Below, in pieces: positions 11,580-20,906 of a stretch of DNA of 64,000 nt. The DNA is taken from contig JARFJB010000967.1 in assembly GCA_036346205.1 (NCBI GenBank), positions 1,658,501 through 1,722,500 of the forward strand, in the 5' to 3' direction. Both the position numbers and the translations under genes were made by a program. Each line of letters begins with the position of its first letter. Position 1 is the stretch's first letter. A model generated the notes under the pieces. That model made no database searches, was not told the origin of the DNA, and saw only the letters and a program-made list of their open reading frames with translations. Origin of the DNA: Vesta saturnalis (taxonomy: Eukaryota; Arthropoda; Insecta; Coleoptera; Lampyridae).

Positions 11580-12065
11580 ATAAACTATAATAAAATTAAA
11601 TTTTCTTAATTAATTAACAAAATAAGTCTATTTCTATTAAACCACTACAATAATTTAATTAATTCAAGTTAACTGTATTAAACAGTAACCTTTTTAATGT
11701 AAATAAAAACATTCTTTAAGCTTTAATTTGATAATTCTAGATGCACTTTCCAGTACATCTATCATGTTACGACTTATCTCAATTTAAATGAGAGTGACGG
11801 TACATATTTTAGAGCATTTATCATATAAAATAAATTTTTTATATTGCTATCAAGTCCAATTTCAAATAAAAATTTAAAATTATTTTCCATAAATAAAATT
11901 ATTGTAATCCACTTCTCCTTTTATATAAGCTGCACCTTGATTTGAACTAATTTATCATTATGAATCTTGAAAATTCAAATTCTTGAAAAAATTCTAAACA
12001 AGTTCCTCTGAATTGACTAAAATATCGTCAAATTTTCTAATTTTCATGAACCATAAATAATCTAG
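11580..12065 (-). pseudogene. nuclear mitochondrial insertion: 12S rRNA 3' half, tRNA-Val remnant, 16S edge
   Basis: On the minus strand the sequence contains AAGTCGTAACATGATAGATG, TGTACTGGAAAGTGCATCTA, CAAGGTGCAGC and TTCAGAGGAACTTGTTTAGA, which are hallmark segments of insect mitochondrial small-subunit rRNA. Downstream of the 12S 3' end (about 11665-11725) a tRNA-Val-like piece with TTTACAT in the loop position follows, then AT-rich sequence in the place of the 16S start. The order 12S, tRNA-Val, 16S matches the usual insect mitochondrial order. Deletions, for example in the conserved GACGGGCGATATGT region, show it is a decayed nuclear copy. Confidence 0.88.
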
Positions 12066-12069
12066 CCAA

Positions 12070-12300
12070 CTAAAACGGCATAATTCCTGAAACATCACTA
12101 TCTGAATCTGAACTTTTATGACTTTCAGATTCACTGCCTCCCAAATTAATAACTAACTCATCTACAATTAAGTCCAAAGCGGGTTGTTTTTCAATAAAGA
12201 AGTGTTCAATTTGTTTCGCATGTTGGCACCTCGATTTTCACTCGTCTGCAGAAAAAGTATTGAATCGCATAAGTTTCCACGTTCTTGAAGTTGAAGTAAA
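12070..12300 (-). pseudogene. IS630-type DDE transposase relic, C-terminal tail
   Basis: The minus strand reads, with breaks, TWKLMRFNTFSADE, a Lys/Arg-rich stretch with KSRCQHAKQIEHFF, then DLIVDELVINLGGSESES and a Ser/Asp-rich end. The pattern 'W--a--hv-k-E...iv-e-iI-lg-dS-s' is seen at the C-terminus of IS630-type insect transposases. No catalytic part remains. Sequence to 12885 is otherwise unrecognised. Confidence 0.5.
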
Positions 12301-12884
12301 CATTTCTTGCAGCTACATATTGTTTCTATGATGGGTATAAACCAGGATGATATAATTTATGCATAATCTATAATTTATTTTAGTAACAGGTTTTAGATGC
12401 AGACCGGCATTTAACGCAACTTCTTTTGCGATAAGAGGATTATCGTGAGTTTTCCCATTTCAAATAATATTAAATAGTCTTTTACTAAAGTATTTAAAAA
12501 TTTGTTTACCATTGCATAATTATACATTTACAAGGATCATCATTTGTATTTTTATTGGTTTCGAGTTACATGTGAAAATATTAAAATGAAAGATAAGAAT
12601 GTATTGATTCATTTAGAGATCTAGAATTATAGATAATTTAGTTGCCAAAATTTACATTGCAAATTAGCCATAATATAAGATGTCCAGGTACAAATTAATC
12701 AGTGTTCAACAGCTTAAAATACATCAATAGATATGTATTATTAACCCTAGATTACCAGCGTAATTCATCAGTCGCTTGTTGCCAGGCATACGAAAATTTG
12801 ACGTGTAATGGTAAAAGAAGGAAAGCAGTTTGTTATATTTCAAATATTTATTCAAAAAACTTACGTTAGCTTATAAAACAAAGA

Positions 12885-14035
12885 AAGTGATTACTGAATC
12901 TTGTAAACCCATTTTGAGTTGTATTAAAATATAGCGTAATTTAGGTTCCTCGTTCATTTAGTTGTAAATATAAGAAAAACTTTATTTATTAATGATTGGT
13001 AAGTATGAGGTAGGCAACTTAATTTGCATTTTCGTGTAACTTAAGTGCATATCTTCTTAAAGGTTTCTTCAAATTATTTTTTTCTGCTCAATATTTTCGC
13101 GCAACGCATCATCGTTAACTTAATTCTTTGCGCAACTTTTTCGCGCTCCGCTACATCACCTGATATTCTAAGCGTCCATTTTTATTTCTTAATGAACGAT
13201 GTGTTGTTTAGGAAGCAATTTTTGGGCTTCCACCTAAATTTTGTGAAAAGTGCCATTGATTTAATGCTAAGATGATTTAATTCGTTATATTAAAAATTAA
13301 AACATTTGCTCTTTGCAGGCACTTTTTTTTACTTTTATTACTTTTACTTTTCTACCTTAATTACATTTTAATTACACGTATAATTCTATTTTTACGTACG
13401 CTTTCATTTTATGAATGCAAAATTGCAATACACGGATTATTCAATTTCATGAAGATAAATTTATAAGAAGGAAAATTCCATTTTGGGGAGGTTTTCAACG
13501 TAAAGCATAGTTATTTCGAGATGTTGCGCAATATTGGTGCAAAGATGTCATCACCCTTGGTTTACATTTCCGTAATCGTTTAGATACCAGAGGTTATTAA
13601 AAAGTTTGTGTACACAAATTTTTCGAACAGGTTTAATGATTTTTATCATTTTAACTGTTAATACACATAGTTTGTATATTTTTTATTTTTTTACATTTTG
13701 GTAGAATTTTTATTGTAACAACCTCGGTTTAGTTATTCCGAGTATAATTAAAAAATAACTTGGCGTCCAAGATAATTTTTATTAGTGTTACATTGCATTT
13801 TTATTATTTATGTTAAGTGGAAATAATCGAGCAGAATTGTGGTAATTAAGCAAATCAAAATATTGAACCACCCTACGTTAATCAACCGACTGAGTCAAAG
13901 GCATTATTAATGGTGAACGGGTTGTACCTCCAGTTAGCTTAACGATTTATTTGGAGAACATTTCTACACTTATTTCTTTATTTATATTAGTTTAAACACT
14001 TTTTATACGATTACCATTACCACATTATTTATACG
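12885..14035 (-). repeat. right arm of the 6.1-kb inverted structure
   Basis: Inverted, diverged copy of 7925-9192. It begins opposite CCCATTTTGAGTTGTA and ends near GATTACCATTACCACATTA. Confidence 0.75.
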
Positions 14036-14130
14036 TGACGCTTGTAAACCATTCACTACATCTTATTTGTAATCTAAGACAAATAACGAAAACTTCTTGT
14101 TTAACTTGGAAAACGCTTATTGATGTTAGC

Positions 14131-16921
14131 TCAACATTTGGGACATGTTTTATTTTGGTGCTCCCCACATATGTGTTTTTTGCACACATGACATCTTACT
14201 TTTGTCATCCTTTTTTTAACATATGGACAAAGGTAAGAATACTTTCTACATCCTCCCGCATCCTGCTCTGAAGTAGAAGGCTGGTATGTGATTCTTCCGG
14301 ATAACTCAGTGATAGTTGTCCTCAACTGGCGGCTTAAATTTGGAATACTTAGTCTCTGCTTCTGCACTTGCTGGGTTAAGTTGTTACTCATTTTTAACAT
14401 AAATTCACATCTTCGTAGAGCCTTGCCATTTTTATTAGCTCTGTAAAAATTATGTATATAAATTACATAAGCATTAATACATGCAATGTTGCGCATGTTA
14501 TAAAAAAAGCAAAGCGTCCATCTTCTGGTTTTTCTGTTAGAATACACATTGTGGCACATTTGATCGATTGAGTCTACCCCGCCTTTTGTCGAATCGGTTT
14601 CATTTATTATTGCCTCTAGATGACAGAAAGAAACTAAAACCACCAGTTTATTTGCCTTTGGTTTATACGAAACTAAACTCATGTTTTTGTCAAACAAAAA
14701 AAGATGTTGCTTGTTTTCTTTCTCGAAAACTAACATCGAAAAACTCGGGAGGTAATTCTTCTTTATTTTTCTTCATAGTTCCAATGACAGTCAGTTTATA
14801 GTTGTCAAGTGAGTTTATCACTAGGGGAATGCTGCAGCACCAGTTGTCCATAGTTATATTACGATTGGATCCTTATTGACGCTACTAAGCTTTCAACACA
14901 ATAGTCGGCTAATGGTTTTCGTAAATTTCTTGTTTGCTTACCAAGGTAAGGTTTGGCATCTATCATATACTTGCTTGAATTGTGACACATCATCACTATT
15001 TTTATTCCATAGCGATCAGGTTTCGAGAGTATATACATACGGAAAGAACAGCGTCCTCTGAAACCAACTAACTGCTCATCTATTGTGATGTGTGAGCTTG
15101 GCTTATAATTGTTCCTACAGTTTCTCATTAGTATATCCTATATCTTTGAAATTAGTGCAAGTTTTGTCTCTAGCAGTCTCTCTTCATGTGTATTTTTCTT
15201 GTCAAATCTTAGACAGTTTATAAGGAAGTTAAACCTCGTTCTTGACATCGTAGCTTTGTACTGTTCACCTCCATACTGGCTATTGAACCATATTTCGGCC
15301 GAGAGGTGGTTACTTTTCAAGGCAGCAGACAGTAGCAGCAGACCAAAAAATTCGTCCAATTCTTCTATGCACACGCCTTTTACAGATGTATCTTTAGGAT
15401 TTTTATAATTCATTCGTTGCCGACGAATTTCTTCATTGGTACATAAAAGGACTTCGTTCTTTATGTCTGGACTCTTAAAAAAATTAAAGCACTCAATAAT
15501 GTCAAACGTGTAATTTGTAATTTGTGTAGGGCTTGGATTTATATGTACCGGGTGGCCAACTAAGAACGCCGTCGGCTATATCTCAGAAATCGATTATACC
15601 ACAGGTTCGGGAAAAAAAATTTTATAACAAAAGTGGCTTCGAGAAACGCCTGGAAATTATTTTCAGAATTGTACGTCCACCGCTAGAGGGCGTATTTGAC
15701 AGTTAAAATTTTAAAAAGCAATATTTTTCAAAATTTACTCAATTAAGGGGCATATTGAATATTATAATCAGATTCCTTGACAAATTCTGCATATTTTTTA
15801 TTTGACAAGTTTTAGTCTATCTCTTCAAATAAGGGGTGGGGGAGAGTGGGAACCTTGTTACGAAAAAACGCCTTTAATTCAGGTTCTACTTGACCGATCT
15901 TAATAAACTTGATGTTATTTGAAAGAGCTTTTGTTGAACAATAGAAAATTTTTAAATTTGAAGCAATCTGATTAATAACATAAATGCTAGAGGGCGCTGC
16001 TTAATATTTTTTTAATATTGTGTTTTCTCTTTACAATTTTAAATGGAAGGATAAAAATTTAAGTAGGTCTTTAAAAAGTAGACTAAATTAGTTATAAAAC
16101 AGTGAAAACTGCAAGTCGATATCTTTTTCTTATCCTGAGATATCGTAAGAAAGAGGTAAATGGCGGGAATTGTTGTTCCAACGTCTAGTAGGCTAGTTCG
16201 CGTTAACGTAAATTATTAAATTTAGCCTGGATGAAAAGATCTTCCATTGGTCTGCAGTAATTTAAACTGTTATCATACTAATGTTATGGTTGCCGCTAGA
16301 TTACCTAAATGTAATGCTAATCATGTTATAATATTTAATATACCTCTTAATTGAGTCAATTTTGAAAAATTTTGCTTTTTAAAATTTTAACTGTTTGGAC
16401 CTACAATTCTGAAAATAATCTCCAGGTCACTTTTGTTACAAAAATTTTTTTCCCAAACCTGTGCTATAATCCATTCCTGAGATATGGCCGACGGCCGTTC
16501 TTAGTTGGCCACCCGGTACAATCACTTTCTTGAGAATTTTTTTGTTTAAGGTTTGCCCAGTAGTTTTCCATTTATACCCATTGTTTCCAAGTAGTTCAGT
16601 TGAAGGTATTTTAAGAATGCAGTCTTCGTTATTTATTAAATTTTCCTTTTCAATGAGTGTTCTCTTTCTCTGCTTAGAAGTTGAGTTATTTGTTTCCTGC
16701 TCTACAAAAATTAAAATATCATCACTAATGTCATGGTCCTCAGGAGAAATATCTGGATCTGCTAAATCACCATCTAGGCCCTCTTCCAATTCGAAGTCAG
16801 TCATTTCTTCTATTTCTAAATTATCGTCAATAAATTGATCGTCATCACTAAGTTCTTCCAGTAATATCCAAACTAATTCGGGATCAGTATCCGCCGAAAC
16901 TTTCTATATTTTTTCACTCAT
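14131..16921 (-). pseudogene. piggyBac transposase, full length but disabled and split by a MITE
   Basis: The gene reads right to left. ATG at 16921, then a codon-6 stop (TAG) and an acidic N-terminus (EELSDDDQFIDD, FELEEGLDGD). A 969-bp insertion intervenes (15548-16516), followed by NYKNPKDTS/ELDEFFGLLLL. The first catalytic aspartate is in ITIDEQLVGFRGRC (near 15085), the second in ITMDNWCCSIPL (near 14855), the third in KGGVDSIDQMCHN (near 14570). The end is a Cys/His zinc-binding domain (CHVCKKHICGEHQNKTCPKC, ending 14131). All three acidic residues survive despite several frame breaks. I found no TTAA-flanked termini. Confidence 0.85.
15548..16516. mobile_element. 969-bp MITE with TIRs of about 240 bp, TA duplication
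   Basis: The ends are CCGGGTGGCCAACTAAGAAC and its inverse (16497-16516), flanked by TA at 15546-15547 and 16517-16518. Inner matches continue to about 15790 and 16270 (AAAATTTTAAAAAGCAAT against ATTGCTTTTTAAAATTTT-type sequence). It has no coding frame. The TA duplication and the sequence GGCCAACTAAGAACG fit a non-autonomous Tc1/mariner derivative. It interrupts the piggyBac gene, so it is the younger insertion. Confidence 0.88.
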
Positions 16922-17329
16922 AATCACGTGATACAAACAGAATGTTATTATACAACAAAACCTAAAAGCACAGGAAAATACAGATATAACCAAAGAACAT
17001 AATATATAATATTTCTTACTATTGCCAGTTATACGCTTTTTCGACATGTGAAAATTCTGTTGGTATAGCCAGCGCTACGTCAAATGTACGTATAAACAAA
17101 TATTAAAATCAACAGCGCTCGATTGATACGACACACACTTTACCACCGCTCTAGACAGACTGAGGAAATAGTCGAAAGAAAGCACAGCTAGCAGCTCAGG
17201 CCAATAGAGTAGGGGGGATTTGCGCTGCACGGTTGCGCAACGGTTAACGTCCGATTCATAGCTTGCAATGACATTAATTTATTTTGTGTTTATAATAAAT
17301 TCATCCTGAAACGTAAACATGTTTCATAA
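16922..17329. other. spacer between the piggyBac gene and the Gypsy LTR
   Basis: It probably includes the piggyBac 5' flank. A GGGGGGATTTGCGC stretch and the near-palindrome GGTTGCGCAACGG lie at 17214-17245, followed by TTAA. I could not pair this with a left end. It ends in CATAA (17325-17329), the left target duplication of the LTR element. Confidence 0.35.
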
Positions 17330-17485
17330 TGTAGTATATTAAGTAAACGTTGGCAATAATTCCAGAGAGATGTATTATTAGGGATATTGATGAACACGTT
17401 AAATGTTGAGTTCAGCTTTTGTTATATTGTGTATTTACAGAATTAAACCAGTTTTACTTATTTTTCTGTGTATGAGTACACTACA
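17330..17485 (+). repeat. left LTR, 156 bp
   Basis: Runs from TGTAGTATATTAAGTAAACG to GAGTACACTACA. It differs from the right LTR at roughly 15 positions, which indicates considerable age. Confidence 0.95.
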
Positions 17486-17502
17486 AATTGGCGACGAGTA
17501 TG
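17486..17502 (+). promoter_or_regulatory. putative primer binding site
   Basis: AATTGGCGACGAGTATG follows directly after the left LTR. TTGGCGAC is a common start for Gypsy primer binding sites; I cannot name the tRNA used. Confidence 0.5.
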
Positions 17503-17690
17503 AAAGGTTTAATTCCATTATCGGAACAGTTATAAAGAAGAGGAAGCACGTTTTTATACTGACGTTAGATCACTCAATTGGAAACTTACTAGTGGTAATA
17601 TTAAAGTAGTTGGCGGTTCTATGGGTTCTGTTTTAACCAATTTAAGTTAGGAAATTATTATTAATTTTATTAAATACATAATAAAAGTTT

Positions 17691-17761
17691 ACCTCGAGTA
17701 GGATTCGAACCTACGACCTGTACTTTCTAGAGTACCGCGCTACCAACTGCGCCACCAAGGT
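17691..17761 (-). tRNA. tRNA-like sequence, array copy 1
   Basis: 71 nt. The B box GGTTCGAATCC and T arm are intact. The anticodon loop has lost a base (TAGAAA in place of TAGCAAA) and the D loop has lost one T. The acceptor ACCTTGG/TCGAGGT pairs with wobbles. Non-functional as it stands. Confidence 0.4.
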
Positions 17762-18010
17762 TCAAGCCCCAATCGATGCAAATTTTGTCTTTATGTATGT
17801 AGAACTGATGTAAATTCTAAATATAATGAGATTACAGTCAAATTACTTATATTAATGGAATGTGAGCCTGCAATATCGCAAGGATTCAACATACCAAAGC
17901 AACTTGACTAATATTAAATTATTATGAGTTTTTGTTATGAACGAATAAGTTCAAAGTTAAATATGTAATTAAAATTATTATTAATTTTATTAAATACATA
18001 ATAAAAGTTT

Positions 18011-18079
18011 ACTCGAGTAGGATTCGAACCTACGACCTGTACTTTTAGAGTACCGCGCTACCAACTGCGCCACCAAGGT
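18011..18079 (-). tRNA. tRNA-like sequence, array copy 2
   Basis: 69 nt with a shortened anticodon arm (TACTCTAAAAGTAC) and a one-base D-loop deletion; the B box is intact. Confidence 0.35.
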
Positions 18080-18328
18080 TCAAGCCCCAATCGATGCAAA
18101 TTTTGTCTTTATGTATGTAGAACTGATGTAAATTCTAAATATAATGAGATTACAGTCAAATTATTATATTAATGGAATGTGAGCCTGCAATATCGCAAGG
18201 ATTCCACATACCAAAGCAACTTGACTAATATTAAATTATTATGAGTTTTGTTATGAACGAATAAGTTCAAAGTTAAATATGTAATTAAAAAATTATTATT
18301 AATTATTAAATACATAAATAAAAAGTTT

Positions 18329-18399
18329 ACCTCGAGTAGGATTCGAACCTACGACCTGTACTTTGAGAGTACCAGCGCTACCAACTGCGCCACCAAGGT
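18329..18399 (-). tRNA. tRNA-like sequence, array copy 3
   Basis: 71 nt. The anticodon arm reads GTACTCTCAAAGTAC and an extra base lies after the D arm; the B box is intact. Confidence 0.35.
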
Positions 18400-18644
18400 T
18401 CAAGCCCCAATCGATGCAAATTTTGTCTTTATGTATGTAGAACTGATGTAAATTCTAAATATAATGAGATTACAGTCAAATTACTTATATTAATGGAATT
18501 GAGCTGCAATATCGCAAGGATTACACATACCAAAGCAACTTGACTAATTTAATTATTGAGTTTTGTTATGAACGAATAAGTTCAAAGTTAAATATGTAAT
18601 TAAAAATTATTATTAATTTTATTAAATACATAAAATAAAGTTTA

Positions 18645-18712
18645 CCTGAGTAGGATTCGAACCTACGACCTGTACTTTTCTAGAGTACCGCGCTACCAAC
18701 TGCGCACAAGGT
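18645..18712 (-). tRNA. tRNA-like sequence, array copy 4
   Basis: 68 nt with deletions in the acceptor (ACCTGA at the 3' side) and around the D arm; the B box is intact. Confidence 0.35.
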
Positions 18713-18919
18713 TCAAGCCCCAATCGATGCAAATTTTGTCTTTATGTATGTAGAACTGATGTAAATTTTAATAATATGAGATTACAGTCAAATTACTTAT
18801 ATTAATATTTAACTTTGAACTTATTCGTTCATAACCAACTCATAATAAGTTAGGAAAGGTTAGGCAATTGCGATTGGAGCAACAACTTATCGCAAATTTA
18901 ATATAAGAACGGTGTAAAG

Positions 18920-19280
18920 TCTCAATTCTTCTGACTTCAGTGGATGAACAAGTTTATAAGATTTTAAAGAACGTGATGTATCCACGAAAGCCCAATGATG
19001 GTACTTATGGAGAGCATACACAGTTATTTCGAAAGCAATTTCCACCAAGAAGGTCTCTTTATCGTAAGCGTATTGTTTTTTATGCTTTAAGATAATGGGA
19101 ATAGAGTACAAATGAATGGTACATTAAGGTAAAATGGTTAGCAGCTGAATGTGAATTTGATAACAGAGTTTGTAACAGATATGAAATTAGGACCAATATT
19201 AGACAGGAAGAAATTCCTAAGAAGTCGGTAGAAGACATGTTAGACCTAGCTTTGGCAAAGGGGTAGCGTTAGAAGAGAGT
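18920..19280 (+). pseudogene. Gypsy gag relic
   Basis: Broken frames read YKILKNVMYPRKPND, FRKQFPPRRSLYRKRIVFY, EWYIKVKWLAAECEFDN and then EIPKKSVEDMLDLALAKG. The spacing matches the capsid-type block of insect Gypsy gag proteins ('L---l-P--P...l---F-p....R--F......v-Y---Lk-La--C-F'). At least two in-frame stops are present. No zinc knuckle is recognisable in the following 100 bases. Confidence 0.6.
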
Positions 19281-19393
19281 AAGCAAGCAACTGTAAATAA
19301 AGTGCAGCACTTTGAAAAGAAACCCATGGTAGCCCTGAAGCACAAGAACAAGCAGTTGCAGTACAGGCAAAAGACAAATGTGCAACAGCAGAT

Positions 19394-19804
19394 TTGTTAT
19401 GTAATCACAACTTCAAGAGGTACAAATTAAAAATTAAAAAGTTAACCAATAATTGCATTGCAGTAGAAGCTGATATAAATCTGGAAGGGCCGAAGTTAGA
19501 AATGTTCAACCTTATGAGAACAGATAAATGTAATTACACAGAACCAATAGGTCCGAATGTTTTAATTAATGGTAAAAACATGTTAATGGAGATTGATGCA
19601 GATGCTAGTCTATCATATATACCTTTTGTGTTATATCAGAAAGAGTTGTCGGATGTAGCACTACAAACGACAGCAATTAAATTAAAAGCATATGACACTG
19701 GTATCCATCCCATGAGCCAAATTCAAGTTAGTGTTCAATTAAGTAATGTAACAAAGGTTTGTACGTTAGTAAAAGCAACTGTTATTAGGCAGAGATTTAT
19801 TTAA
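19394..19804 (+). pseudogene. Gypsy protease relic
   Basis: A 136-residue open frame contains VLINGKNMLMEIDADASLSY at the place of the aspartic protease active site. The usual DTGA is replaced by DADA: the aspartate is kept but Thr-Gly is lost. It ends at a stop just before the reverse transcriptase region. Confidence 0.65.
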
Positions 19805-19904
19805 GATGTTGGATTTAAATTTAAATTAGAAATTGGTAAAATATCACATGGCACAACTTTGAAAGAATTACTCCGTAAATTTTCAAACGTATTTAAGTCT
19901 GAGT

Positions 19905-20653
19905 TATGAACATGTAAATATGAAAAAGTCAGTTTGAAACTTAATACACATGTTATTCCTATTTTTCATAAGCCACGACCGATACCATTTCCTTTCAAAG
20001 ATAAGGTCATATGAGTTAAATAAGTTAGAAAAGCAAGGGGTAATTGAAAAAATACCAAATGCAAATTGCGGAACTCCTCTTGTACCAGTTATGACAAGTA
20101 ATGGTAAAGACGTCAGGGGTTGTGATAATGATATGATTACAATTAATAGATTAATAGCATTGTAAGATGGAAAGGAATTCACTAAATTAGATTTCTTAAA
20201 CGCATACAACCAACTAGAAGTAACGTCAGAAACTAGTGATTTGTTAGCATAGAGCACAACTTTTGGTATTTACCGAGTTAAGAGGTTGCCTTATGGAAAC
20301 AAACGTCCAAACCGACATGCTTTATTTTTCAAAACATTGTAAAAAGGGTGTTTACACGGTTGTAAAGGGACAGATAATTATTTAGATGATGTGGTGGTAA
20401 CAGGGAAAGATGAAAATTTAGAGGAAGTTTTAATAAGGCTAAACTACGCAGTGTTTAGATTGAATATTTCAAAATACGAGTTTTTTAAGGAATGTAATGA
20501 AAGAGGTTTAGAAAGGAACGAAACAAAAATTAAGACGATTGTAGACGACGCGCCATGTCCACAGAACATAACCCAACTGCAAGCATTTATAGGAATTATT
20601 AATTATTATTCCAAATTTGTTAGCAATTCTTCTCAACAGCTGGATCCACTGTA
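19905..20653 (+). pseudogene. Gypsy reverse transcriptase relic (5' part)
   Basis: Successive frames give ELNKLEKQGVIEKI, GKEFTKLDFLNAYNQLEV (catalytic D in KLDF) and NYLDDVVVTGKDENLEEV (the YxDD box, near 20385), then LQAFIGIINYYSKFV. Several in-frame stops occur (for example near 20162 and 20250). The gene is interrupted at 20653 by a Tc1/mariner insertion and continues at 24727. Confidence 0.88.
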
Positions 20654-20906
20654 CAGTGCATCCCATTTTGGTTGGGACAGCCAGATATCTTGGTTGTTGT
20701 TGAAGATAGAACCTTGCGGTTTCCGCGGTCCTGTGCCACTTTTTTGTGAAACTCAAGATGGCCTGAACGGATTTTGCATAACTTCTTTCGTTTATAAATT
20801 ACAGGGTGTTTTTGAAGATCTACACTTTTTGGATCCCCTCCATATCTCAGAAGTTTCTCAGCGATAATGTCAAATTGAAAACTTGTCCCATAGCGAATTT
20901 TACGTA

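Larger units (their letters stand above)
7925..14035. mobile_element. 6.1-kb structure with inverted arms of about 1.2 kb, class unknown
   Basis: Left arm (about 7925-9192) and right arm (about 12885-14035) are diverged inverted copies of one another. Matching landmarks are GATAATCGTATAAAA, CAAATCGTTAAGCTAACT, CTACGTT beside GGTGG, CTCTGGTATCTAAACGATTA, and the module around GGCACTTTTATTTTA. The arms contain no transposase. The interior holds tRNA-like units, a mitochondrial rRNA insertion and a DDE relic. It could be a large foldback element, or an ordinary segmental inverted duplication. No target duplication was found. Confidence 0.6.
17655..18857 (-). repeat. tandem array of tRNA-like units inserted in the Gypsy leader
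   Basis: Four head-to-tail units with spacings of 319, 319 and 316 bp, each carrying a minus-strand tRNA-like sequence. The right end holds an inverted unit tail (ATTTAACTTTGAACTTATTC, near 18809). The block is bounded by the direct repeat TAAGTTAGGAAA (17643-17654 and 18846-18857), so it seems to have inserted as a whole. Units differ largely by single-base deletions, which may be real or may reflect poor consensus in a tandem repeat. Confidence 0.85.

Noticed and set aside
11460..11580. Extension of the mitochondrial insertion to the left
   Set aside because: GC-rich sequence (GCCTCGGCGGGTGAG) here is not like insect mitochondrial rRNA.
17691..18712. A CRISPR-like array because of evenly spaced repeats
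   Set aside because: The period is about 319 bp with tRNA-like units and no short repeat-spacer pattern; the context is eukaryotic.
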